13,608 nt of DNA from Thermoplasmata archaeon (lineage in GTDB: Archaea; Thermoplasmatota; Thermoplasmata; Thermoplasmatales; Thermoplasmataceae), in the NCBI GenBank assembly GCA_021811525.1, contig JAJZOK010000156.1, positions 1 through 13,608 on the forward strand, in the 5' to 3' direction. Each line of letters starts with the position of its first letter. Position 1 is the first letter of the stretch. Positions 1 through 6,913 of the stretch are shown here, piece after piece. The notes beneath the pieces are model-generated. The model had not been told where the DNA came from, ran no database searches, and saw only the letters and a list, made by a program, of their open reading frames with translations. Made by a program: the position numbers and the translations under genes.

Positions 1-1
1 T

Positions 2-691
2 GGAAAACCATCTGGGCTTATTGAAGTTGGAAAAATCAATAATGTTGAAGTTGCATTCCTGCCAAGGCATGGAAAGAAACATACAATACCTCCGCACAAG
101 GTGAATTACAGGGCCAATATATGGGCGCTGGACAGCATAGGGGTAAAAAGGGTCCTCGCAGTCAATGCAGTGGGTTCCCTGAAGGAAAACCTTTCACCAG
201 GCACCATTGTTATACCGGACCAGTTCATCGACTACACAAGAAGAAGGGAACTTACTTTCTATGATGGGCCGGAAGTCTATCACATTTCTGCAGCAGACCC
301 GTTCTGCCCGCACATGAATAAAGAACTCCATGAAACCGCTGGAAAGATAACCAAGGACCTCCACCTTGGAGGTACCTATGTTACTGTGGAGGGCCCAAGG
401 TTTTCCACAAGGTCTGAGTCCATGATGTTCAGGCAGTTTGCCGACATCATTGGCATGACACTGGTTCCAGAGGTCAACCTGGCAGACGAGAAATCCATGT
501 GCTATTCAGTCATCGCAACTGTAACAGATTACGATGTATGGGCTGACAAGCCTGTGGAAGCAGCAGAAGTTTTCAAGACCATGAAGGAAAATGAGGAAAA
601 GGTAACTGAGCTTATCAGGAATGTCCTTCCCAGAATAAACGGGGAGAGGGCATGCCACTGCAAAGACAGGCTCAAAGACGCAAAAGCATGA
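2..691 (+). CDS. mtnP: 5'-methylthioadenosine phosphorylase, N-terminus cut off by window edge
   Basis: Cleaves 5'-methylthioadenosine with phosphate to adenine and methylthioribose-1-phosphate, the first step of methionine salvage, in the cytoplasm. The reading frame is open from base 2, so 229 residues are visible and roughly the first 30 (including the N-terminal phosphate-binding glycine loop) lie outside the window; the internal GTG at 101 is not the start. Seen in the fragment: RHG followed by a histidine-rich [11 protein letters not shown] stretch (residues 22-39), the NAVGSL strand (55-60), EGPRFSTR (130-137), GMT (151-153) and TDYD (175-178). In this family an aspartate in the last motif favours 6-aminopurine substrates, so adenosine rather than inosine specificity is expected. 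A CHC triplet (Cys218, Cys220) near the C-terminus resembles the CXC disulfide motif described in thermophilic archaeal homologues. The next gene starts 9 bases after the stop, so the two are probably co-transcribed. Confidence 0.93.
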   Translation, partial: GKPSGLIEVGKINNVEVAFLPRHGKKHTIPPHKVNYRANIWALDSIGVKRVLAVNAVGSLKENLSPGTIVIPDQFIDYTRRRELTFYDGPEVYHISAADPFCPHMNKELHETAGKITKDLHLGGTYVTVEGPRFSTRSESMMFRQFADIIGMTLVPEVNLADEKSMCYSVIATVTDYDVWADKPVEAAEVFKTMKENEEKVTELIRNVLPRINGERACHCKDRLKDAKA

Positions 692-700
692 GGAATTAGA

Positions 701-1930
701 ATGAAAGTCAAATTTTTAGGCGGAGCCGAGGAAGTCGGCAGACTTGCAATAAAGATACACGAAAGCAACACAAACATAATGGTGGATTACGGCGTAATAC
801 CGGAAAAGCCCCCAGAATACCCACTCCCGTATGAGAAAGTCGAGGGGATATTTGTCACGCATGCACATCTTGATCACATTGGGGGCCTTCCAATGTGTTT
901 CCAGTCACACAGGCCTGACCTGTATGCCACCACGCTTACGGCGAGCAGCATGAGGCCCATGCTGGAGGACTCCATCAAGATCATGGATATCGAGGGATAT
1001 CCTAAGAGATTCGCACGGGACGATATCAACACACTTTATGAAATGGTCCTTACCTCAAGGTACGGAGACGCCTCACAGGTTGGGGAGATGACAGCTACAC
1101 CATACTCAGCAGGTCACATTCCGGGTTCTTCCATGTGGAAGTTCGAGAACAATATGGATCTCCTTGTGACGGGAGATCTTTACACCGGGGACACATATCT
1201 GCTAAACGGTGCTAAGCCGGTCAAGGCAGAGAACCTGCTCATAGAGTCCACATATGCAGGCAAGTTCCATGAGGACAGGCAGCTGGTGGTCAACAGATTC
1301 AGGGAAAGGGTAAGGGAAGTTGTTGACAATGGAGGAAAGGTTATCCTTCCGGCCTTTGCAATGGGAAGGACCCAGGAGCTTCTAATGATACTTGCAACTA
1401 TGGACCTAAAGGTTGCATCTGACGGAATGGGAAACACAATCACTAACATTTACCTGGACACGCCAGGCGGATTCCTGAGATCTAGGTCTGAGCTGAAGAG
1501 AGCGGTGGGCAGGGCAAGGCAGATCAGAAACAACAGAATGAGGGCTGCTGCAATAGAGGAGAACGATGTCATTGTGACCACTTCTGGAATGATGGATGGC
1601 GGCCCGGTCCTGAGATATGTGCAGGAACTTGCTGACGACCCCAAGAGCGCAATCTTTCTCACTGGATACCAGGTCGAGGGGACAAACGGTAGGAGCCTCA
1701 TTGAGACTGGTGTCTTGAATATAGCCGGCGCCCCTGTGAGGCCAAGCATGCAGCTGGAGTTCTTCGATATGTCCGCGCACGCAGGTCACGACGATCTGGT
1801 TTCATTCATAAAGCAAGTTGATCCCCAGAGGGTGATACTCTGCCATGGCGAACAGAGGGAAAAATTGATTGAGTCCCTGCCGGACTATGAAGTAATCCTT
1901 CCTATGAATGGGCAGGAATTCGAGTTTTAG
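701..1930 (+). CDS. beta-CASP metallo-beta-lactamase ribonuclease, aCPSF2-like (no KH domains)
   Basis: Predicted zinc-dependent RNase related to the cleavage and polyadenylation factor CPSF73, acting in RNA processing or decay. The 409-residue protein starts directly with the metallo-beta-lactamase fold and lacks the N-terminal KH domains of aCPSF1. Metal ligands and beta-CASP motifs are all present: HAHLDH at 54-59 (motif 2), His139 in SAGHIPGS (motif 3), Asp159 (motif 4), Glu182 in ESTYA (motif A), His360 in SAHAGHDD (motif B) and His382 in CHGE (motif C). The TSGMMDGGPV and GYQVEGTNGR segments are CPSF-like rather than RNase J-like, which is why aCPSF2 is preferred; aRNase J is the alternative. 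The ATG at 701 is preceded by a GAGGA Shine-Dalgarno-like element (690-694) overlapping the stop codon of the upstream gene, suggesting translational coupling. A strong palindrome lies just downstream. Confidence 0.93.
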   Translation: MKVKFLGGAEEVGRLAIKIHESNTNIMVDYGVIPEKPPEYPLPYEKVEGIFVTHAHLDHIGGLPMCFQSHRPDLYATTLTASSMRPMLEDSIKIMDIEGYPKRFARDDINTLYEMVLTSRYGDASQVGEMTATPYSAGHIPGSSMWKFENNMDLLVTGDLYTGDTYLLNGAKPVKAENLLIESTYAGKFHEDRQLVVNRFRERVREVVDNGGKVILPAFAMGRTQELLMILATMDLKVASDGMGNTITNIYLDTPGGFLRSRSELKRAVGRARQIRNNRMRAAAIEENDVIVTTSGMMDGGPVLRYVQELADDPKSAIFLTGYQVEGTNGRSLIETGVLNIAGAPVRPSMQLEFFDMSAHAGHDDLVSFIKQVDPQRVILCHGEQREKLIESLPDYEVILPMNGQEFEF

Positions 1931-1944
1931 AAGGCGCACCAAAA

Positions 1945-1961
1945 GCCCCTTTTAAAGGGGC
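1945..1961 (+). terminator. perfect palindrome after the beta-CASP gene, likely terminator
   Basis: GCCCCTTT and AAAGGGGC form perfect 8-bp arms around a single T, 14 bases after the beta-CASP stop codon. As RNA it could fold into a five-GC-pair stem with a 7-base loop, and a T-rich stretch (1965-1972) follows. Position after the last gene of a putative operon suggests a 3' end. The symmetry and tiny spacer would equally suit a protein-binding operator for the downstream ABC gene. A weaker inverted repeat (TGGAT-TCT-ATCCA, 1976-1988) follows. Confidence 0.5.
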
Positions 1962-2030
1962 AATCTTCTTTTAAATGGATTCTATCCAATTCTCGCATTT
2001 CAGGTATAGCATAAGAGCCGCAATGCCAGA

Positions 2031-2045
2031 AATATACCTATATAC
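2031..2045 (+). promoter_or_regulatory. TATA box of the ABC ATPase gene (leaderless)
   Basis: Two overlapping TATA-like elements, AATATACC (2031-2038) and CTATATAC (2039-2046), precede the ATG at 2064. The first is 26-33 bases upstream of the ATG. Archaeal transcription starts about 25 bases after the box, so the message probably begins at or within a few bases of the start codon. No Shine-Dalgarno sequence is visible, which agrees with leaderless translation. Confidence 0.6.
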
Positions 2046-2063
2046 ATTCATGATACCAGAACC

Positions 2064-2819
2064 ATGGAAGAGCTACTGTCTGTGAAAAATGTCCATATGG
2101 AATATTCCACAGGCAAGAGCAAGCTCATTTCCATTCAGGATGTTTCATTCACAATACACAAGAATGAATTTGTATCGCTTATTGGGCCCTCAGGCTGCGG
2201 CAAGTCGACAATACTTAAGATGGTGCTGGGCCTGATAAAGCCAACATCAGGAACCATTCTTATGGGCGGTTCACCCATTGGCGAGGACAGCAGTAGGGTA
2301 TCAGTAGTCTTCCAGAATCCTGCACTCTTCCCCTGGCTCGATGTGCAGAAGAATGTCGAGATTGTCCTTGAGCCCATTATGCGCGACAGGGAAGAAAGGA
2401 AAGAGACAGCTCTCAAATACATCAAGATGGTGGGCATTGACGGTTTCGAGGGAGCTTATCCAAGGGAACTTTCCGGCGGGATGAAACAGAGGGTATCCAT
2501 CGCAAGGGCAATATCCACTTCTCCTGAACTTCTGCTGCTGGACGAACCCTTCGCAGGCTTGGACGTCTTCTCTGCCCAGGCTCTCAGGGAAGAGTTACTA
2601 GATCTGTGGCTTCCACCGGACAAACCCCCGCATGCAGTGCTTCTTGTCACTCACAACGTGGATGAGGCGGTTCAGCTAAGCGACAAGATCGTCATACTAA
2701 GCAGGAGGCCGAGCACGGTTATTGATGAACGCATTATAACGCTGGAAAGGCCAAGGAACACTAGAAACGACGAATTCTACAAGACTGTGGATGAAGTTGT
2801 CAGGACCATGTCCCCATGA
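2064..2819 (+). CDS. ABC transporter ATP-binding protein, NitT/TauT (nitrate/sulfonate/taurine) type
   Basis: Cytoplasmic ATPase subunit that would power an importer of the nitrate/aliphatic sulfonate/taurine family (COG1116-like). The 251 residues hold a complete nucleotide-binding domain: Walker A GPSGCGKST (41-49), Q-loop Gln84, the FPWLDVQKNV segment typical of this family (89-98), signature LSGGM (136-140), Walker B plus catalytic Glu (LLLLDE, 156-161), D-loop GLD and switch His197. There is no permease or substrate-binding protein gene beside it: the upstream gene is a ribonuclease behind a probable terminator, and the downstream neighbour is a convergent, unrelated membrane protein. 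The membrane partner must therefore be encoded elsewhere, and the substrate cannot be read from context. The gene has its own TATA box and ends base-to-base against the MarC gene. Confidence 0.9.
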   Translation: MEELLSVKNVHMEYSTGKSKLISIQDVSFTIHKNEFVSLIGPSGCGKSTILKMVLGLIKPTSGTILMGGSPIGEDSSRVSVVFQNPALFPWLDVQKNVEIVLEPIMRDREERKETALKYIKMVGIDGFEGAYPRELSGGMKQRVSIARAISTSPELLLLDEPFAGLDVFSAQALREELLDLWLPPDKPPHAVLLVTHNVDEAVQLSDKIVILSRRPSTVIDERIITLERPRNTRNDEFYKTVDEVVRTMSP

Positions 2820-3446
2820 TTATGGGATTGCAACACCAAGAGCAATGATTGCATTGATAAAGTACTGGATTGCAAATCCCGCCACGAGGAGCCCGAATAT
2901 CCTTGTCAGGGCCTTCAGGGCCTTTTCTCCCATTATCCTTGTTATTCTGGCTGAAAAGATGAAGAAAACATAGATGATCACCATAACGATAATAATGGAA
3001 ACAAGAGTGAAGATATCATTGAGATAATTGGTCAGGAAACTTCCCTTTATAAGAATAATGACGAGTGATATTGCACCCGGGCCCGCAATGAATGGAGTTG
3101 CAAACGGAACGATTCCCAGGTCTGGGTCTGTCTGCCCCCCGCCCATGGACTTTGGCCTGTCGCCTTCCCTTACCATCTCAATACCCATGATGAGGAGAAT
3201 GATGCCTCCGGCTATCTCCAGTGCCTCAATGGATATTCCGAAGAAATATAGGATATAAGAGCCAAGGATTGCAAAGAAAACTAGAATAAGGCCACCGTAG
3301 AGGGTCGCGTCAACCGTTATGGTTTTCCTCGTCCTTACGTCAGTGCTGGCGGTCATGGCAATGAAGAGCACCAGTGATCCGAAGGGATCAATGACTACGA
3401 AGAGCCTGATGAATATATTAAGAAACTCCAGCAGAGGAGACGCCAT
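2820..3446 (-). CDS. MarC family integral membrane protein
   Basis: Multi-pass membrane protein of the MarC/UPF0056 family; the family's transport or other role is not established, and the old link to multiple antibiotic resistance is doubtful. The 208-residue length and about six hydrophobic segments match the family. Family-typical sequence is visible: VIDPFG near residue 18 in the first segment, and FATPFIAGPGAI near residues 115-126, the internal repeat of the DP-G region. The cytoplasmic loop around 95-112 is hydrophilic and glycine rich. The TAA stop directly adjoins the TGA stop of the convergent ABC ATPase gene with no intervening base. The start at 3446 is supported by a TATA-like element about 26-34 bases upstream, itself flanked by two inverted repeats. 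Confidence 0.9.
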   Translation of the reverse strand: MASPLLEFLNIFIRLFVVIDPFGSLVLFIAMTASTDVRTRKTITVDATLYGGLILVFFAILGSYILYFFGISIEALEIAGGIILLIMGIEMVREGDRPKSMGGGQTDPDLGIVPFATPFIAGPGAISLVIILIKGSFLTNYLNDIFTLVSIIIVMVIIYVFFIFSARITRIMGEKALKALTRIFGLLVAGFAIQYFINAIIALGVAIP

Positions 3447-3458
3447 GGTTCTTCTTAC

Positions 3459-3471
3459 CCCATGTTATGGG
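3459..3471 (-). promoter_or_regulatory. short inverted repeat between TATA and start of the MarC gene
   Basis: CCCAT and ATGGG flank a 3-base spacer between the presumed TATA box (3472-3480 on the minus strand) and the MarC start codon. The placement would suit a repressor site covering the transcription start. The arms are only 5 bp, so chance is possible. Confidence 0.25.
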
Positions 3472-3479
3472 TCAATAAT

Positions 3480-3516
3480 ATTCCTCGCATTTCGAAAAAT
3501 TGCAATGCGGAGGAAT
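3480..3516 (-). promoter_or_regulatory. 12-bp imperfect inverted repeat upstream of the MarC gene
   Basis: ATTCCTCGCATT (3480-3491) pairs with AATGCGGAGGAAT (3504-3516) over 12 base pairs with a single bulged G, leaving a 12-base AT-rich centre. It touches the TATA-like element of the MarC promoter on its upstream side, the position of the transcription factor B recognition element. It could be an activator or repressor site. If transcription begins further upstream, it would instead be a leader hairpin. Nothing indicates a transposon end. Confidence 0.45.
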
Positions 3517-3865
3517 CCCACCAATAAGCTTACAGCGCTGCATGAATAAAAATCAACATTTCAGAAGAATTAGCAGGTTGGCAACACATTAATACATTTA
3601 ATTTTAACAACATAATACGCACAATAGGCCCATCTCCGGACAGCCTGCCTCAGTGTGATTTTCAAAAGTCAGCTATGGTTTGCAGTGGAGATTATTGTGG
3701 ATATTATTTCAACTCCAATCTTAGTTTCGTAACACACTAAGGCTCATTCATGGATATCTCATCATTATGGGTTTCACATACCAGGTATGGTCTCTGTGCC
3801 GTTTTCATCTCTCACCTTATTTTTTTGTTTCAACATTTTTGCCAATAAATTTCTGTTCAAATAGA
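3517..3865. other. 349-base stretch without a confident gene
   Basis: Between the MarC upstream hairpin and the end of the S-adenosylmethionine synthetase gene. It is AT-rich and no tRNA or known RNA gene is recognisable. It contains AT-rich TATA-like runs around 3588-3620, a CTTAG/CTAAG inverted repeat (3720-3724 and 3737-3741), a perfect 13-base palindrome CATACC-A-GGTATG (3777-3789), a plus-strand T-tract (3819-3830) that could end a plus-strand transcript, and one very short minus-strand reading frame with a good Shine-Dalgarno sequence (3737-3808). Confidence 0.5.
3737..3808 (-). CDS. possible 23-residue small protein
   Basis: An ATG (3806-3808) opens a 23-codon frame ending in TAG. It is preceded on the same strand by AGGTGA (3812-3817), a perfect six-base complement to the archaeal 16S rRNA 3' end, 3 bases before the ATG, which is rather close. 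This Shine-Dalgarno match is better than that of most full-length genes here. The frame lies 57 bases downstream of the S-adenosylmethionine synthetase stop on the same strand, so it could be read from that transcript. The deduced peptide is hydrophilic, with one cysteine, and resembles nothing I know. Without conservation data this is only a candidate. Confidence 0.2.
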   Translation of the reverse strand: MKTAQRPYLVCETHNDEISMNEP

Positions 3866-5056
3866 TCAGCAGACTGAAATTTTCCCCTGAACAAGATCAC
3901 TTGTGATCTTTTCAATGCCAGAAAGCCCATCATCAACAATCAACTTGACAAGATGCCGGTCATCCTTAGAAATTTTTTCGGTTGTTGAGACAACTGCAAC
4001 TTGAGGCTGATCAATAGGATCCCCTATTTTTCCAGCAATCTTCACTTCATTGTGCAGTCCTGTTGAGTCATACACCGCCTGCGCAATTCTTCCAGAAAGT
4101 ATGTTGTATATTTTTCCTATGTGATTGACCGGGTTCTTTCCTGCTATAGCTTCAAAACTCATGAGCCTGTTGGGAGTGATCAGGCCATTTACCCGGTTTC
4201 CCCTACCGACTGCCCCATCATCACCTTGTTCAGCGCTTGTTCCAGTAACAGTAAGATAACATCCGTCTTTCCCCTGTTCCCTGCGGTCAAGCGCATTCAA
4301 AGAAACCTGGAAGATGAGATCAGGCGGGAGCAGGTATCTTATGCGGTCCGCAAGTTCGTCAAGCAGTCTGGCTTTTTCATCAAAATAAGCATCAATGGAA
4401 GGAACATACCTGTCAACAAATGCATTGGCAACTGTAATGTCAATATTTTTCCTGTTTCTCACTGCCAGAATCTTGACGTCCTCACCTGAAAAGGGAAACA
4501 AGGCCTTGAAATCGGCAGAATTCATTCCTTTTTCCAGTTCCAGAACAAGGTTTTCAGTTGGCGTGAGTGGTGCAAATCCTGTCCCGAAGGAGGTGTCGTT
4601 GGAGAAAACTCCAAGCCTTTCGTATATGCTTGTAAGGCTTGCAGAGCCAGATTTGGTCTCAAAGAGGAACCTTATGCTGTTCCCGTCAATGAAACGAATA
4701 TTTTTCTTGATCCACTCCAATGCAGATTCTGTGGCAATCTCCCTGACGGGAATCCGCTGGTTCTCGATAAAATCGGTGGCTCTTCCTGAAAACAGGACTG
4801 ACATTGGGAGGATAACCTGGCCACCTCCAAACTCGGGGGATGCCATTCCGCCTATGATCTCCAGTTTATCCACGTTATGGTGCAATATTTTCCCAAAGTT
4901 GTCAATGTAGTAAAGGGACAGGTTTCTAGAGAAAGCTTCAGCGATGGAATCTGCAATGTAATCGGGGTGTCCAAGACCTTTGCGTTCAACTACTTCCACT
5001 CTCTGGTTTTCTGTTCCAATTCCCCTTGCCCTTTCTACAACAATATTCCTTCTCAT
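3866..5056 (-). CDS. mat: S-adenosylmethionine synthetase, archaeal type
   Basis: Makes S-adenosylmethionine from methionine and ATP, releasing phosphate and pyrophosphate. The 396 residues match the archaeal family (COG1812; about 400 residues), which is very divergent from bacterial MetK. Recognisable blocks are ERKGLGHPD (24-32), the [14 protein letters not shown] segment, [24 protein letters not shown], and the strongly conserved [21 protein letters not shown] stretch followed by [13 protein letters not shown]. Compared with the methanococcal enzyme as I remember it, HPDYIAD replaces HPDSICD and HHNVDK replaces HHNTDQ; these look like lineage variants rather than damage. The gene stands alone: 171 bases separate its start from the radical SAM gene and about 420 bases follow before MarC. 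A TATA-like TTAATAATT lies near 5093-5103, giving a leader of perhaps 15-20 bases. Confidence 0.96.
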   Translation of the reverse strand: MRRNIVVERARGIGTENQRVEVVERKGLGHPDYIADSIAEAFSRNLSLYYIDNFGKILHHNVDKLEIIGGMASPEFGGGQVILPMSVLFSGRATDFIENQRIPVREIATESALEWIKKNIRFIDGNSIRFLFETKSGSASLTSIYERLGVFSNDTSFGTGFAPLTPTENLVLELEKGMNSADFKALFPFSGEDVKILAVRNRKNIDITVANAFVDRYVPSIDAYFDEKARLLDELADRIRYLLPPDLIFQVSLNALDRREQGKDGCYLTVTGTSAEQGDDGAVGRGNRVNGLITPNRLMSFEAIAGKNPVNHIGKIYNILSGRIAQAVYDSTGLHNEVKIAGKIGDPIDQPQVAVVSTTEKISKDDRHLVKLIVDDGLSGIEKITSDLVQGKISVC

Positions 5057-5204
5057 AAGAAACCGTCTCTGCGATTAGATGATTCCAAGGATGAATTATT
5101 AAGCATTTCACATATCAGTTAGGTTATTCCATATCCATTTGCTTTTTTGCCCTTCCTGCACGCTGGTTCTCTGCAAGTAGATGCAACCGTACCTTGTCAA
5201 AAGA

Positions 5205-5230
5205 TAAACTCACTATCAACAATTAGTTTA
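5205..5230 (-). terminator. weak stem-loop at the 3' end of the radical SAM gene
   Basis: TAAACT (5205-5210) and AGTTTA (5225-5230) can pair across a 14-base loop. The stem overlaps the TAA stop of the radical SAM gene, and on the minus strand a short T-rich run follows (TATCTTTTG). The stem is AT-rich and weak, so this is a tentative 3'-end signal. Confidence 0.25.
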
Positions 5231-6169
5231 CCTGAATTTTCTTACATAATACGTGAAACCATTGTAGTCCACTGCCATAAGTTCTTTTTCCATTACGAGA
5301 GATTCTACAGTATTCCAGTTTAAACCTGTCTTTCTCAACATGTCCTCTAGAGCATCTTCTCTCAATGGATGCACAGAGGAAATTGCAAGCAAATCCTCTA
5401 CAGGATCACCGGTTATCGAAATATTAGTTCCCTCAAACTGAGTAAGCAGTTCGACCTTGTCCAAATGTTTCTCGAATATGGCATATGCAGCTGCCACAGT
5501 GGATTCGTCCGGCAATCTTACCCAACTTTCGCTGGGAGGCCGGGTTGGAATTGATATGTATGAAAAAGTTGGGCTGATCTCCCTCAGGTAGATTGCAGTT
5601 TTTTCTATTTCTTCCAGTGAATCATTTAGTCCTGACACAAGCATGGTCTCCGTGGCCAAGGTACCACGAAACATATTTCTGAACTGGGAAGAGCCACGAA
5701 TTATCCGGCTGAGGTTCAGGGAGGCAAAGGGCCTGTTGATATGCCTCCAAATATTTTCAGTAATTGTATCTACTTTGAGTGAAACCCAGTTTGCCTCCAT
5801 AAGATCTGCCTGCACGTCGCCCATCCACATCAGCGAGGCATTAGTTATAACAGCAACCTTGATTCCACTTGCCCGGAGCATGACTATTTCTTTCCCAAGG
5901 TTTGCATCCAGAGTAGGTTCCCCATCCGGAACAAAGGTAAGATAATCTATCACTTCTCCCTGAAGTTCGGCCTCCCTGATTCTTTTAAAAACATCATTTA
6001 CCAATTCTGACGGTTCATGAAAAATTCTTCTTTTCACCTGCAAATCAATGGTTTTTCCCAATTGGCAGTATACACAGGAGTAGCTGCAGCTTTTAGGTGG
6101 TATGTTATTTATCCCCAAGCTTCTGCCCAATCTCCGTGACGGAACTGGTCCGAAAGATAGTCTGGTCAC
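5228..6169 (-). CDS. radical SAM protein, COG0731-like
   Basis: Iron-sulfur enzyme that would cleave S-adenosylmethionine to a 5'-deoxyadenosyl radical; the substrate is unknown. The 313-residue protein opens with FGPVPSRRLGRSLGINN, the hallmark N-terminus of the COG0731 group, and carries the CX3CX2C cluster motif at Cys28, Cys32 and Cys35 (CSYSCVYC). FVPDGEPTLD is the GEPT-type motif seen in radical SAM barrels, and TNASL and KVDT mark later strands. The last 60 or so residues resemble a small winged-helix domain. COG0731 is often labelled wyosine tRNA synthetase, but Taw1 proper has a different N-terminus with further cysteines, so that name is not adopted. The start is GTG at 6169: the frame is open further upstream to a TAA but contains no ATG, GTG or TTG there. 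The gene is divergent from a methyltransferase. Confidence 0.88.
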   Translation of the reverse strand: MTRLSFGPVPSRRLGRSLGINNIPPKSCSYSCVYCQLGKTIDLQVKRRIFHEPSELVNDVFKRIREAELQGEVIDYLTFVPDGEPTLDANLGKEIVMLRASGIKVAVITNASLMWMGDVQADLMEANWVSLKVDTITENIWRHINRPFASLNLSRIIRGSSQFRNMFRGTLATETMLVSGLNDSLEEIEKTAIYLREISPTFSYISIPTRPPSESWVRLPDESTVAAAYAIFEKHLDKVELLTQFEGTNISITGDPVEDLLAISSVHPLREDALEDMLRKTGLNWNTVESLVMEKELMAVDYNGFTYYVRKFR

Positions 6170-6247
6170 GCTCGTGCCTTCCAGGGCAGATTCAGAAGAA
6201 GTAGTAAGGCTCAGTCCCTTAATTTTCAGGATATCGCCCTTCCTCCT

Positions 6248-6289
6248 AGATTATACGGTATTCATTAGGAAATGTGTTCATATTTTCCT
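6248..6289. promoter_or_regulatory. divergent promoter region with shared TATA element and inverted repeat
   Basis: ATTATAC (6250-6256) reads GTATAAT on the other strand. On the plus strand it predicts transcription start near 6280, which excludes the in-frame ATG at 6272 as the methyltransferase start. On the minus strand it could serve the radical SAM gene with a leader of about 58 bases, although AATTAAG near 6218-6226 is an alternative box. AGGAAA (6267-6272) and TTTCCT (6284-6289) form an inverted repeat with an 11-base spacer over the predicted plus-strand start. Confidence 0.4.
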
Positions 6290-6322
6290 GAAAGTTGTTC
6301 ATGCATGAAGAGCAGAGGCAAA

Positions 6323-6889
6323 ATGGAATTTTTTTCAGATAACACAAAAAGGTATGACAAGTGGTATGAGAGGCACCAGAAGGAGTACGGGGAACAGGTA
6401 GAGTTCATCCGGACCCTGATTCCTAAGGGGAAGGGGATTGAGATTGGCGTCGGCACTGGCCGTTTTGCCTCTGCGCTCAACATAGAATATGGGGTGGACT
6501 ACGTGCAGGAAATGGTGGACAGTTCGTTGAAAAGAGGGGTGAAAGCAATTCTTGCAGATGCAACACATCTTCCCTTTCCAGACAAATTTTTCGATTTCAC
6601 ATTCAGCATAGTTACAATGTGCTTCCTTGATGATCCAGTGCCTGTACTGGTGGAATCCAGGCGAGTGGCAGATCTTGTAATGAATGTAATTCTGGACAGG
6701 GATTGCGAATATATCCAGAATATAATGAAGGAGAGGCTTGGATTCTACAAATATGCCACTTTCTATACTGAAAAGGAGCTTGTTGACCTTTACAGGAAAG
6801 CTGGTTTCAATGACATAATCTCTACTGTGAAAGATTTTTTAACATCAGAAGGAGAAACATACCGGCTTGTTAGCGTCATAGGGAAATGA
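6323..6889 (+). CDS. class I S-adenosylmethionine-dependent methyltransferase, small
   Basis: Probable small-molecule methyltransferase of the Methyltransf_11 type; substrate unknown. With the start at 6323 it has 188 residues. Motif I is GIEIGVGTGRFA (38-49), the acidic residue after strand 2 is Asp59 in GVDYVQEM, and motif IV-like FDFTFSIVTMCFLDDP follows. The C-terminal FYKYATFYTEKELVDLYRKAGF is typical of one archaeal and anaerobe subgroup. Oddly, the usual RVLKPGG loop after the helix is missing: RRVADLVMNVILDRD runs straight into the next strand. The upstream in-frame ATGs at 6272 and 6305 are less likely. The first precedes the predicted transcription start, and 6323 has an AGAGG element just before it and gives the family-typical N-terminus. 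Confidence 0.82.
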   Translation: MEFFSDNTKRYDKWYERHQKEYGEQVEFIRTLIPKGKGIEIGVGTGRFASALNIEYGVDYVQEMVDSSLKRGVKAILADATHLPFPDKFFDFTFSIVTMCFLDDPVPVLVESRRVADLVMNVILDRDCEYIQNIMKERLGFYKYATFYTEKELVDLYRKAGFNDIISTVKDFLTSEGETYRLVSVIGK

Positions 6890-6913
6890 GAAGAAAGAGA
6901 ATTGATCCAGCAT

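Noticed and set aside
1406..1789. 127-codon minus-strand frame inside the beta-CASP gene
   Set aside because: It lies opposite strongly conserved catalytic sequence and has no promoter or family resemblance.
3758..3770. ATGATGA on the minus strand resembling box C of a C/D guide RNA
   Set aside because: No matching D, C' and D' boxes occur at the proper spacing.
4121..4910. Plus-strand open frames opposite the S-adenosylmethionine synthetase gene
   Set aside because: They are antisense shadows of a well-conserved gene and show no protein-like motifs of their own.
6236..6249. Excellent Shine-Dalgarno-like GGAGG on the minus strand upstream of the radical SAM gene
   Set aside because: No ATG, GTG or TTG lies at usable distance, and it would fall upstream of the predicted transcript start; an extended CTG-started form is not supported.
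6272..6322. Longer methyltransferase beginning at the upstream ATG (6272)
   Set aside because: The extra residues are unlike the family, and the TATA element at 6250-6256 predicts transcription starting after this ATG.
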